Shown: positions 9,712 to 17,531 of the stretch, one piece after another
Layout of the letters: each line of letters opens with the position of its first letter
How positions within the stretch are numbered: position 1 is the stretch's first letter
Origin: a virus
Reading direction: 5' to 3' (one strand)
Length of the DNA: 64,000 nucleotides
Virus record (IMG/VR): IMGVR_UViG_3300030118_003002
Span: 32,235 to 96,234 of that record
Translations under genes and position numbers: made by a program
Notes under the pieces: model-generated
Database searches by the model: none
What the model saw: only the letters and a program-made list of their open reading frames with translations
What the model was told of the DNA's origin: nothing

Positions 9712-10755
9712 TTACTCACCTAAATAATCTGGGTATCTCCAACATTTACCAACACAATAACCATCAGAAATTAACTTATTACAGAAAGGAGTTTTATAAT
9801 TCCCAAACACTGTAAATTTAGCATGTTTTCTTGTAGTGGCTTCATCCCAATCTAACCATATTTCGTCATTAGATTCGGCCAACTGTTTTATTTCAGCAAC
9901 AACTAAGTCCAATACTTCTTGTTTTTCCTTTAAAGAATTGATAGGTCGTCTCCCTGTTAGCAAGTCTCTATACCAAGAAACAAGATATGCTCTAGCCATA
10001 TGCGAAGGATTCTCCGTCATAATAGCACTATGTAAGCAGGGCAATATAGGCAATTTACCTGTGTATTTTGCGACACTAATTTCGCCCTCGACTGTATCAA
10101 TAGGGGGTGCTTTTGGAAAAACTACCTTCTTATTGCCGCCCATCTGAAACCGTAAAAGGCGGGGTTTGGTTGCTAACTCAAGAATATGCTCAAGATTAAA
10201 AGAAAGGTCATCAATAATTAAAGGAATGCAATAATACGGATTACCTTCTTTATCAGAAGATGACATATTAACTGTGTTAGGAACTCTTCTCAATCTTGTT
10301 GGTTGTCCTACTCTATCATCTAAAGTATTCTTTCCGCTAAAAGATTGTTTAAGCACTTCTTTCATTCCTCTAAAGAATGTTTGAATATCTCTAATACTTT
10401 CTGTTGGCTCTCCAAATAAAAATAAATGGAAACCTCTCCCCGAAAAGAAGATAGTATGCTTCCAATCATTTTGGATAACCTTTTGCATTATCATTTGTAA
10501 ATCTCTCCATGCTAATTCTAAATCATTATCATGTCCGTCAAAATCTAAAAAAATCCTATCAAGAATAACTGATGATTCTATTTTTGCTGTTTCCGAAAAG
10601 TGTTCAAAGTCGTAAACGGTTGTATAAACATTTGTCCTATTATTTTGAGCATTAATAAACTTAACATATTCATTCCTCGATGAGACTACTTTTCTTTTCA
10701 TTTGTGGGGCGTTCTTTATGTGACTCCCCGCCCAAACTTCCCTCGGATATTTCAT
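9712..10755 (-). CDS. Archaeo-eukaryotic primase, PriS fused to a PriL-type Fe-S domain
   Basis: 347 residues. The catalytic AEP part shows 'RIFLDFDGHDND' (DxD), 'FFSGRGFHLFLFG' (the SGRGxH motif) and 'GQPTRLRRVPNT'. The C-terminal third has four spaced cysteines: 'LPCLHSAI', 'PFCNKLISDGYC' and 'GKCWRYP', the arrangement that holds the 4Fe-4S cluster of the PriL C-terminal domain. The virus has therefore merged the catalytic and iron-sulfur parts into one chain. ATG follows GGAGGT at seven bases. It should synthesise primers for PolB. Confidence 0.85.
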   Translation of the reverse strand: MKYPREVWAGSHIKNAPQMKRKVVSSRNEYVKFINAQNNRTNVYTTVYDFEHFSETAKIESSVILDRIFLDFDGHDNDLELAWRDLQMIMQKVIQNDWKHTIFFSGRGFHLFLFGEPTESIRDIQTFFRGMKEVLKQSFSGKNTLDDRVGQPTRLRRVPNTVNMSSSDKEGNPYYCIPLIIDDLSFNLEHILELATKPRLLRFQMGGNKKVVFPKAPPIDTVEGEISVAKYTGKLPILPCLHSAIMTENPSHMARAYLVSWYRDLLTGRRPINSLKEKQEVLDLVVAEIKQLAESNDEIWLDWDEATTRKHAKFTVFGNYKTPFCNKLISDGYCVGKCWRYPDYLGE

Positions 10756-11044
10756 TATTTTTACCTCCAAAATTCACTGTTGCCGTATTTAGCATATTTC
10801 TAATTACTCCGGCTATTTCACCAGATAGTTTAGCATAAATCGCTTCTCTCATTACATCTTCAAATGTATGACCTACGAAGTTTTCGTTTATTCTTACTTC
10901 TCTAACCAAATCAAATCTTTCAATTAGTTTTGATTCAGAATATATTTCATTACAAAGTTTATTGATAGTATCTTTTAGATTAGATATTTCTGTAAATGTC
11001 CAATTTCTTGACAATACTTTTTCTTTTATCATATCTTCATTCAT
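10670..11044 (-). CDS. 124-residue helical protein, unknown
   Basis: Mostly alpha-helical ('LKDTINKLCNEIYSESKLIERFDLV') with a polar C-terminal tail. It overlaps the primase start by 86 bases, which is long for this genome. ATG 11044 follows GGAGGGAA and overlaps the upstream stop. It may be a primase accessory factor by position only. Confidence 0.55.
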   Translation of the reverse strand: MNEDMIKEKVLSRNWTFTEISNLKDTINKLCNEIYSESKLIERFDLVREVRINENFVGHTFEDVMREAIYAKLSGEIAGVIRNMLNTATVNFGGKNNEISEGSLGGESHKERPTNEKKSSLIEE

Positions 11045-11223
11045 TCATTTCCCTCCTTGCGATTTAAATATTCTTGTATTCTTACAGGAATAACAATATT
11101 ACTATTGCATTTATCACAACATCTCCCATTTGTTACGGGTTGAGCATTATGTCCACTATCCCAATAAACTTCGCCATTATGGTATTTCTTTTCTATTTCT
11201 TCTTTACATATACTACATTTCAT
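11041..11223 (-). CDS. 60-residue zinc-finger protein
   Basis: 'MKCSICKEEI' and 'RCCDKCNSNIVIP' give two CxxC knuckles, with 'VYWDSGHNAQPV' between them. This pattern recurs in small proteins of many tailed phages and is of unknown function. It sits between the Cas4-like nuclease and the primase-associated gene. Confidence 0.7.
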   Translation of the reverse strand: MKCSICKEEIEKKYHNGEVYWDSGHNAQPVTNGRCCDKCNSNIVIPVRIQEYLNRKEGNE

Positions 11224-11227
11224 TTAA

Positions 11228-12133
11228 TCACACCCATGTATCAGTTTGTGCCGCATCACAAATACCAAAGAAAGAACAATGCGAACAAGTCTTATAGAAA
11301 AACTTTGCAGGGAAATGCGAGTTTTCATAAGACCAAATCAACTTAGCAATATTATTCATTACAGAAGTCATTGTTCTTTTCTTTACGCCTTCCGAAAATA
11401 CATAATTAGAAACCGGATAATACCAGCCCCAATGAGTTACTTTCTTATTGGGGTCTAATCCGTTTTTAATCAATACTTCATCTTCTGCGCTTTCAATAAG
11501 TAATTGATAGAATGCCATTTCCTTTCTCATGCTTGTTGATTTGTAGTCTTTCCAAGCACCGGTTTTGTATTCAAAAGGAATATACCCTCCATCTTCTTCA
11601 AAGATTCTATCAATAATACCTTGAATATGTATTTTGTAGTCTCGCTTTAGAGGAAACTTAGGGTTTGTATCTTTATCAATTGTTATATTGGCATCGAATT
11701 TTCCTTCGTTACAAACAGGTAAGTATTCATCAATCTTATTTGCATCCCTCGCTTCAATGAACCTCTCGGCTTCAAACGCTGATTGAGTAATTGAAATATC
11801 CAAGTAATCATCAATAGGATGAAGACTTTGACAATACTCATACAACTCATTAGCAGTCATTGATTCTGCTTTCTTAACATCAAAGTCATTGAAAAAATTC
11901 TCTCTTGAATTGTGGCAAATTGTTCCTTTCAACATAGCCTCCGTTTGGTCTTGAGGCAATCTTTGAATATAAGAAAAATCATACTTTTTAGCACACCAAT
12001 CAAAAGAACCTAAAGAAGATTTAGTTATTTTTAATATAGGTTTGCTAGGGTCATCATAATTTTCAGGCTTCCAATCATAAGTAAAATCCTGCATAGCAGA
12101 AATTATTGCATTATATTTTTCATCGTTATTCAT
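11228..12133 (-). CDS. PD-(D/E)XK nuclease with Fe-S cluster (Cas4/RecB-like)
   Basis: 301 residues. The nuclease core has 'TKSSLGSFDWCAKKYDF' near the N-terminus, 'GTICHNSRENFF', 'IHIQGIIDRIFEEDGGYIPFEYKTG' (D...ExK) and a following Q-rich helix 'KEMAFYQLLIE'. Cysteines at the start (FDWC) and the end ('KTCSHCSFFGIC') form the four-Cys iron-sulfur clasp of Cas4/AddB-type exonucleases. No CRISPR array was found, so a replication or recombination role is more likely than adaptation. The ATG at 12133 is chosen because it follows GGTGG. Confidence 0.82.
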   Translation of the reverse strand: MNNDEKYNAIISAMQDFTYDWKPENYDDPSKPILKITKSSLGSFDWCAKKYDFSYIQRLPQDQTEAMLKGTICHNSRENFFNDFDVKKAESMTANELYEYCQSLHPIDDYLDISITQSAFEAERFIEARDANKIDEYLPVCNEGKFDANITIDKDTNPKFPLKRDYKIHIQGIIDRIFEEDGGYIPFEYKTGAWKDYKSTSMRKEMAFYQLLIESAEDEVLIKNGLDPNKKVTHWGWYYPVSNYVFSEGVKKRTMTSVMNNIAKLIWSYENSHFPAKFFYKTCSHCSFFGICDAAQTDTWV

Positions 12134-12134
12134 A

Positions 12135-13016
12135 TTACCACCAATCATCTAATTTCTTTTGTATTTTACCTGTTCTAATACTCGACAAATCCCAATCCAT
12201 CGCCTTGTAAATAGGTTCGGCTTTCTTTATCACCTGTTCGGCATAATGTCGCCAATCGGGTTCATAACTTTCAAGGTCTGCATAAGTAGTTCCGGAAACA
12301 TATTCCGCTTGTCTTTTTTCTCCTGTTAGTGGATGAATGTATGTCTTATGCAAATTCCTTGCTTTCATAAATAAATATGAATCATCAAACTCAGCATTTG
12401 TGTTTTGCCAAGCATATAATATACCAGCAATACCCTCACCAAAAGAGGGTTTTGCATTGTCTAATGTTCTGAATAATTTACCTTCCACACCGCATTTTTT
12501 ACACCATTTAATGTGTTCTTTTATGCTATGCTTAGTTCCGCAATCCGGACATTTTACAGTAAGTCTATTGCTCTTTAGTCTAGACCTTTTAATAATAGAA
12601 TTAATAGGTATTTCGCCATTCAGAACAGAAGAATAAGTATTGTGTAAATACTTATTTATCTCGTCTTGAGTATTCTGATTCACCCACATTTTTAATACAG
12701 TAGTTTGAACTTCTTTTGCCATCTTAGTCTCACTAACTCTTTTAGCAGTAAAACCTGTCATGGTGAATTTGGGTTCATCTAACCATACTCCATCTTCCCA
12801 AGATACTAACCCTGCATTACGATTCTTTACCGTTCCTACACCTAAAGCAGAAAAATACTTTTCAAACTCTAACTGAACAGGGTGTTCATCTAAACCTAAT
12901 ACATTAGGAAAATGTTCTCTAACACTTGCTTCTATTTCTTTGATAGCAGTTTGAGCCTTTTCAACTGAATCAATCTGAACATAGATTGAATCCGTATGCC
13001 CATAAACTACTTTCAT
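12135..13016 (-). CDS. polB: DNA polymerase B, C-terminal part (motif C, thumb, PIP box)
   Basis: 293 residues starting exactly before motif C: 'VVYGHTDSIYV'. The usual YGDTDS carries His at the first acidic position and keeps the second, catalytic Asp. 'GFTAKRVSETKMAKEVQ' matches the KxxY/thumb region in position. Two features are unusual: a four-cysteine zinc ribbon (about residues 153-176, 'CPDCGTKHS...CKKCG') inside the thumb, and 'QKKLDDWW' at the very end, which fits the PIP-box spacing QxxLxxWW and should bind the clamp encoded nearby. The N-terminal part is a separate gene at 13910-15580. Confidence 0.88.
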   Translation of the reverse strand: MKVVYGHTDSIYVQIDSVEKAQTAIKEIEASVREHFPNVLGLDEHPVQLEFEKYFSALGVGTVKNRNAGLVSWEDGVWLDEPKFTMTGFTAKRVSETKMAKEVQTTVLKMWVNQNTQDEINKYLHNTYSSVLNGEIPINSIIKRSRLKSNRLTVKCPDCGTKHSIKEHIKWCKKCGVEGKLFRTLDNAKPSFGEGIAGILYAWQNTNAEFDDSYLFMKARNLHKTYIHPLTGEKRQAEYVSGTTYADLESYEPDWRHYAEQVIKKAEPIYKAMDWDLSSIRTGKIQKKLDDWW

Positions 13017-13297
13017 ACTCCGCCCACCTTATCGGGTGCATATATTAGATTATTGAATGTTAATTCGGGATGCAACTTTTGTAGGTCGTTTTGCATTTCG
13101 TGAATCGCTTTTGCTACATTGTATGTTTGCGAATCCTCATTATGTTGCCTATCCAACTCTATTTCCAATCTTTCAATTGTATTTTGCAATCTTTCAATCT
13201 TCTCATCCAATTCATCTATTCTATTAACAAGACCTTCATTTTCCATAGTCAGTCTTTTGATTTCTTCATTTAATTTATCTAATTCATATCTATTCAT
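13013..13297 (-). CDS. Coiled-coil protein inserted between the PolB halves
   Basis: 94 residues. Residues 5-50 are a heptad coiled coil ('EIKRLTMENEGLVNRIDELDEKI') and the remainder is a short globular tail. The stop overlaps the start of the PolB C-terminal piece (ATGA), so translation is coupled to it. It might tether or time assembly of the two PolB pieces; that is speculation from position. Confidence 0.6.
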   Translation of the reverse strand: MNRYELDKLNEEIKRLTMENEGLVNRIDELDEKIERLQNTIERLEIELDRQHNEDSQTYNVAKAIHEMQNDLQKLHPELTFNNLIYAPDKVGGV

Positions 13298-13425
13298 AAT
13301 ATCACCGTTACTATTGTTAAGATGGTTGCTATGTTCACGATATTTACCATCATCAATATCTTATTTGATTTTGCTATCATAGCCAGCAATTCTTCTAATA
13401 ATTCATTCGTCTTGTCCATCATCAT
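13294..13425 (-). CDS. 43-residue small membrane protein
   Basis: MMMDKTNELLEELLAMIAKSNK followed by a hydrophobic stretch to the end (residues 24-43, 'LMMVNIVNIATILTIVTVIL'). AAGGTG lies six bases upstream. The stop overlaps the next start (ATGA). A C-terminal membrane anchor is likely. Confidence 0.55.
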   Translation of the reverse strand: MMMDKTNELLEELLAMIAKSNKILMMVNIVNIATILTIVTVIL

Positions 13426-13573
13426 GGTTAACACCTTGTTCTATTTCGGTAATGATAGCATGACGCTTCAAGTTATTCATCATTTGAAATATCTCCTTTA
13501 CTTCTTGTAAAGTAATATTCCAAGTTTCTTCTGTATCATACGATACTTTTACAGTTACATATTTAGTTTTCAT
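13403..13573 (-). CDS. 56-residue protein, unknown
   Basis: MKTKYVTVKVSYDTEETWNI, then a helix and an acidic tail ending 'DDGQDE'. Starts TAATG against the upstream winged-helix gene. The strand-helix order could be a small alpha/beta domain. Not recognised. Confidence 0.55.
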   Translation of the reverse strand: MKTKYVTVKVSYDTEETWNITLQEVKEIFQMMNNLKRHAIITEIEQGVNHDDGQDE

Positions 13574-13782
13574 TATCTTTTCCTCCTAGAATAAAGATTT
13601 CTGCCATCATGCATTCCTATTACATCACAATTTCTTTTAAGAAAATTAGCAATAGAACCAGAACAAGGAACGCAGTTAGTTCCATGTTTATCAACAAGCC
13701 TCTCTCTTACATGAACCGCAGTAAAGGGTTCATCCCAAAATTCAATCAAATTCATTATCCATTTTTTACATCTTTGTTTCAT
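13573..13782 (-). CDS. 69-residue winged-helix-like protein
   Basis: 'EPFTAVHVRERLVDKHG', 'CSGSIANFLKRNCDVIG' and 'GRNLYSRRKR' match helix, recognition helix and beta wing of a small winged HTH. A basic tail supports DNA binding. It lies in the cluster separating the PolB halves and overlaps both neighbours. Confidence 0.5.
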   Translation of the reverse strand: MKQRCKKWIMNLIEFWDEPFTAVHVRERLVDKHGTNCVPCSGSIANFLKRNCDVIGMHDGRNLYSRRKR

Positions 13783-13913
13783 TCAAACAACTCCTTATGA
13801 CCGCAATTATTACATTGTAATTTTGCTTTATCTTTCATTAATCTATAACCTACTTTTGGTTTCTTATACCAAACTATTTCCATTTTACCCTTCTTACAAT
13901 AAATGCATTTCAT
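13779..13913 (-). CDS. 44-residue zinc-ribbon protein
   Basis: 'MKCIYCKKGKME' and 'LQCNNCGHKEL' form two CxxC knuckles. Its ATG overlaps the stop of the PolB N-terminal gene (ATGA), so it is the first gene of the inserted cluster. Function unknown. Confidence 0.6.
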   Translation of the reverse strand: MKCIYCKKGKMEIVWYKKPKVGYRLMKDKAKLQCNNCGHKELFE

Positions 13914-15580
13914 ATTTTCATCTCCTTTGCTTTGAAGGCAGCCAATCTAATTGCTTCTCTAGCACTAGCAGTAATACTAGCCGCTAAATCAGCATCAGCC
14001 CAACTAAAACCGGTATAGCCAATGATTCCGTAAAATGAAGCCATTAGTCTCTTTACTGCCATTTGATTGTTATACCACTTGATATAGTCACTGTTATTAT
14101 TGTTCTCTCTCGCCTCACGCATAAGTCGCTTATATTCATTTCGGAGTTGCTTTAACTCTAAAACAGATTGAGGTAATAAGCCTAGTTTATCAGTTTTATA
14201 GAATCTATAATCTGATTCAGTTACTTCCGAGAAATCTCTAGGAGTAAGAAGATTGACCGATAATTCAGTTACTTCATTAGATTTAGTCTCCCATGAAATG
14301 TTTCTAGCAATCATCATAGCAGGGTATAGACCTGCATAATCAAAAGCCGCCACATTAAGATGTAGTCCGTTAGTGTTTTCACTTAATGGGTCATAAATCA
14401 TAGCCCCTTGATAGGACTTCTTTTCTGCTTTCTTATTACCTGTTGGTGCTTTCCACCAAGCATTACGCATGAAGTAAATAGAACCCATATGACTTGCATA
14501 AAAACAAGCATCAAATGGTGCTTTCAGTAATCTTTGTAGTGCAATAATCGCTTCGCTACAATAATTAGTTTCATCTATTTCAACAATTAATTCAACATCT
14601 TTTAGAGCATACTGCAAATAAGTTTCAGTATCTTCTAACCAAGCCCTACGATAGAATTCGTTTGGGTCGGGAAACTTTTCTGAAACTAACTTCTTCTTGT
14701 TAAGTAAAGATTCAGATACATAGTCCAAAGATAAAGAAGGTAATGTTCCTCTTTGCGAGTCATTCCATTGTCTTTCAAAAGCCATGTCTAATGAGAGGGT
14801 TATGCGACCCCCTATGGGTTGTTCTATTGGTGAGAACCCCTTTTCACCTTTAGTATATTTGAAGCCCTTCTTAGTCTGTTTAACACCATCTATGCGGTTA
14901 ATCGGTGACATTCTATTAGGGTTAATTCCTAAAGCACAACACCTTTCAAGCAATTTAGGTATATCAGCAAAGTTACCGAACCAAGCAATTAGCATATCGG
15001 GGTCTTTGTCTATCATTGTATTAATGAAATCTTCAAGCATATGTTTTTCATTACGACAATAATATACATTATTTATCTCTAAAGAATTATCAAATATGTC
15101 TATTGGACATTTTTCAGTAGGAAACCATACCCATTGATGGTATTCTTCATCATAATTATCATACATTACAATAGTAGTAATTTCATTATGGTGTTCTCCT
15201 CCTTGTTGCCATTCCATATCCCAATACCATTTACGCATTTTATACTCCGGCATTTCCGAAATACAATCAACTGCATATCTAAATGTATATGGAACATCTG
15301 CTTCATATGTTTGCTTAAACATTTTTCTAGCAGAAAAAACATCAAAAGAGTTTTCAACATATACTCTCTTTAATCTATCACCATCTAGATTCACCCATTC
15401 TCCTCTTTCATATTCAAACTCTCGTTTGATATACTTAGAAGGAGAATATGTTGTATGTTCCTTTTCGTTTTCCTTCACATAAAAGTAGGGTCTAAATCTT
15501 TCCAATTCGAATTTTTTCTCGTTATTCTCTCTCCAAGATTTGTATATGTGTTTTCCATCTAAACACCTACTAATTATCAT
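13910..15580 (-). CDS. polB: DNA polymerase B, N-terminal part (exonuclease, motifs A and B)
   Basis: 556 residues. Exo I 'WYWDMEWQ', Exo II 'MLIAWFGNFADIP' and Exo III 'YALKDVELI' show an intact proofreading domain. Polymerase motif A is 'AAFDYAGLYPAMMIAR' and motif B is 'VKRLMASFYGIIGY'. The protein stops at 'KAKEMKI', just before where motif C should begin, and the missing part is found 0.9 kb downstream. Nothing seems lost at the junction. ATG 15580 directly abuts the clamp stop with AGGAGT seven bases upstream. Confidence 0.9.
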   Translation of the reverse strand: MIISRCLDGKHIYKSWRENNEKKFELERFRPYFYVKENEKEHTTYSPSKYIKREFEYERGEWVNLDGDRLKRVYVENSFDVFSARKMFKQTYEADVPYTFRYAVDCISEMPEYKMRKWYWDMEWQQGGEHHNEITTIVMYDNYDEEYHQWVWFPTEKCPIDIFDNSLEINNVYYCRNEKHMLEDFINTMIDKDPDMLIAWFGNFADIPKLLERCCALGINPNRMSPINRIDGVKQTKKGFKYTKGEKGFSPIEQPIGGRITLSLDMAFERQWNDSQRGTLPSLSLDYVSESLLNKKKLVSEKFPDPNEFYRRAWLEDTETYLQYALKDVELIVEIDETNYCSEAIIALQRLLKAPFDACFYASHMGSIYFMRNAWWKAPTGNKKAEKKSYQGAMIYDPLSENTNGLHLNVAAFDYAGLYPAMMIARNISWETKSNEVTELSVNLLTPRDFSEVTESDYRFYKTDKLGLLPQSVLELKQLRNEYKRLMREARENNNNSDYIKWYNNQMAVKRLMASFYGIIGYTGFSWADADLAASITASAREAIRLAAFKAKEMKI

Positions 15581-16375
15581 TCAGTCAACTCCTGTAAAGG
15601 GTGCTTTTACAATCATCTTATTTTCCCCAACAATCAAAAGAGGAAACTCATCCTTTACATAAAAGTTAAGCAATCCTTGTCCTCTCAAGAATCTATGAAG
15701 TGGACTTGAATACTGCAAAGTAGCAGCATCACCTATTGATTGAGTCGGGTGTAAAACCTGTTCATAACTATTAGCAGTTCCATTTTCACTGCTAATCTGA
15801 ACCGTAGCATGAACACCTGCGTCATTATCAACAGGTAAATAATTCAAAAGATAGACACCGCTTTTAACCAATTCACAACCACTAACTGCTTCATCAAATG
15901 ATATATCAGTTATTTGAAATGCACCTTCAAAGTTTGAAGAACCAAACTTCCATAGATTATTAATCACAGGTTCATATGTTACATCAGCAACCATTTGTTT
16001 GATTCTTTCAATAGCATCAATGTTAGGATGATTAACTGCGGCTGGAATAGAAGCGGATTTATTTCCGCCACTAACTCCCAAAAAGTCACCATAACTAAGA
16101 GTAATAATACCATTAAACTTCTTCAAGTAAGGTATAATCATAGCGGCATTACCAATAAATGTGCCTTCTTCTAATGTTTCTTCAACAGGCAAAGATACCG
16201 TTAACCCAAATGTAGTGTCACCATTCCATAGGGTTAAGGTATCGTTTGCCAATTCCATTAAAACATATTCTCCTAACTTAGAGTTAGTTAAACCACTGTC
16301 TCCTAAATACATTCCTTTTCCTTGTATATCTTCTAATCCTTTTATTAATATCTTTGGTGTTATTCTAAACTTCAA
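15581..16375 (-). CDS. PCNA-like sliding clamp
   Basis: 264 residues, the length of a two-domain PCNA. It shows alternating beta strands ('YVLMELANDTLTLWNGDTTFGLTVSLP', 'IITLSYGDFLGVSG') and ends 'LNFYVKDEFPLLIVGENKMIVKAPF', resembling the last strands of PCNA. The start is TTG, overlapping the previous stop (TTGA), after GGAGGG. It lies directly upstream of PolB and not far from RFC, so it is the processivity clamp. Confidence 0.7.
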   Translation of the reverse strand: MKFRITPKILIKGLEDIQGKGMYLGDSGLTNSKLGEYVLMELANDTLTLWNGDTTFGLTVSLPVEETLEEGTFIGNAAMIIPYLKKFNGIITLSYGDFLGVSGGNKSASIPAAVNHPNIDAIERIKQMVADVTYEPVINNLWKFGSSNFEGAFQITDISFDEAVSGCELVKSGVYLLNYLPVDNDAGVHATVQISSENGTANSYEQVLHPTQSIGDAATLQYSSPLHRFLRGQGLLNFYVKDEFPLLIVGENKMIVKAPFTGVD

Positions 16376-17181
16376 ATGTTACCCTCCTTTAATTCAGGAA
16401 TACCGTTCCAAACGATATTAGGCGGTGTGCCTTGTCTAATAGTCCAAGTAGTGCCAACCAAATTACCATTTGTTCGGCTACCAACTAATTCAGCCAAATA
16501 GTGCATTTCGCCTTTTATTTTCTTTCTTGAACAATGTATTTCTTGTTCTAGTTTTCCTCCCCAATCTTTCCAATTAGCAATCATACCAATCGGAGAGCCG
16601 TCTTGATACTTTTCTGTTTCATGAGTAATATAAATTACATCACAATCAAGAAGATATATCGAATCTAATAGGTGATAGAAAGTCTTGTTTCTAGCACCAT
16701 ACTGATACGGCATAACCTTTGTGACTAAAGTAGGATTAGGGTTAATTTTCAATATACATGAATCTAACCATGTATCAACACCGTCTAATACAAAAACGGG
16801 TCTTTCTCCTTCTTCAATCTTAGACCTAACATATTTGATAAACATATGCGAATTGTCTTCGCTCTTTGTTATATCAATTACATTGTCTTTATTCATTTCA
16901 ATGGGACAGAACACTTGTATGCGCTCAGTCGCTTCGTGATGTTCACGCCATGTTGATTCAACACCTTTATCCCAATCTAAAACATAAATTGGTCTATCGG
17001 GGAAATCTAAAGCAATTCCTGTCTTTCCTGTTTTGGGATGACCCCAAATACCTAATACTAATCTTGAATTAACTTGCTTTCTTTTTTCAGCCATCATTTG
17101 CTGAAACTTGTTGTTAAAATCTTCTTGCGCTTTTCCAAAACTCATATTACTAGCATTACCTTGTCTGTTCGTTAAACTCAT
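16372..17181 (-). CDS. Sak4/RecA-superfamily recombination ATPase
   Basis: About 269 residues. Walker A 'GIWGHPKTGKTGIAL', then 'DRPIYVLDWDKG', Walker B 'PVFVLDGVDTWLD', and 'CDVIYITHETEKY' as a RecA-type motif 3/4 region. The order and size match phage Sak4-like single-strand annealing/RecA-core proteins. ATG 17181 follows GGTGA. It should assist recombination or annealing during replication. Confidence 0.72.
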   Translation of the reverse strand: MSLTNRQGNASNMSFGKAQEDFNNKFQQMMAEKRKQVNSRLVLGIWGHPKTGKTGIALDFPDRPIYVLDWDKGVESTWREHHEATERIQVFCPIEMNKDNVIDITKSEDNSHMFIKYVRSKIEEGERPVFVLDGVDTWLDSCILKINPNPTLVTKVMPYQYGARNKTFYHLLDSIYLLDCDVIYITHETEKYQDGSPIGMIANWKDWGGKLEQEIHCSRKKIKGEMHYLAELVGSRTNGNLVGTTWTIRQGTPPNIVWNGIPELKEGNI

Positions 17182-17431
17182 CTTCTTCACCTAATTCATC
17201 TATATCTATTTCTATTTTATTTCCATGAACCTTAGTCCATTCTTCTATTATTACTTTAAGTTCTTCTCTAGAGCAAACATATCTTGCTTCTTTCGAACCT
17301 ATGTGCATCTTTAGCCAATAGGTTTCATATTCTGTTGCATTCTCTTTCCAAGTTAGGAAGTCAACATTTATCAAATCAATGATATAACTATTACCCTTGA
17401 TTAGAAACCTTCCTTCTAATATTCCATTCAT
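17156..17431 (-). CDS. 91-residue protein, unknown
   Basis: MNGILEGRFLIKG... contains beta strands then a helix ('SREELKVIIEEWTKV') and an acidic tail. ATG 17431 lies after GAGGT. It overlaps the Sak4-like gene. About 100 bases upstream, to 17531, contain no convincing gene. Confidence 0.55.
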   Translation of the reverse strand: MNGILEGRFLIKGNSYIIDLINVDFLTWKENATEYETYWLKMHIGSKEARYVCSREELKVIIEEWTKVHGNKIEIDIDELGEEDEFNEQTR

Positions 17432-17531
17432 TTTAATACCTCTTAAATCTAAACAGGGCTTCGCACCCATTTGAGCATCTATTTCTCCACAAGTTTATGC
17501 TTACACTTGTATGCCTCATTTGGAGTTAAAT

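Noticed and set aside
11228-12133. Cas4-like nuclease as part of a CRISPR system
   Set aside because: No repeat-spacer array and no other cas gene in the window.
12135-15580. Intein or intron between the PolB halves
   Set aside because: No Cys/Ser...HN splice residues at the junctions and the gap holds separate genes with own starts.
17433-17519. A 28-residue frame between the OB-fold gene and the 17156 gene
   Set aside because: No ribosome site and no conserved feature; it may just be leader.
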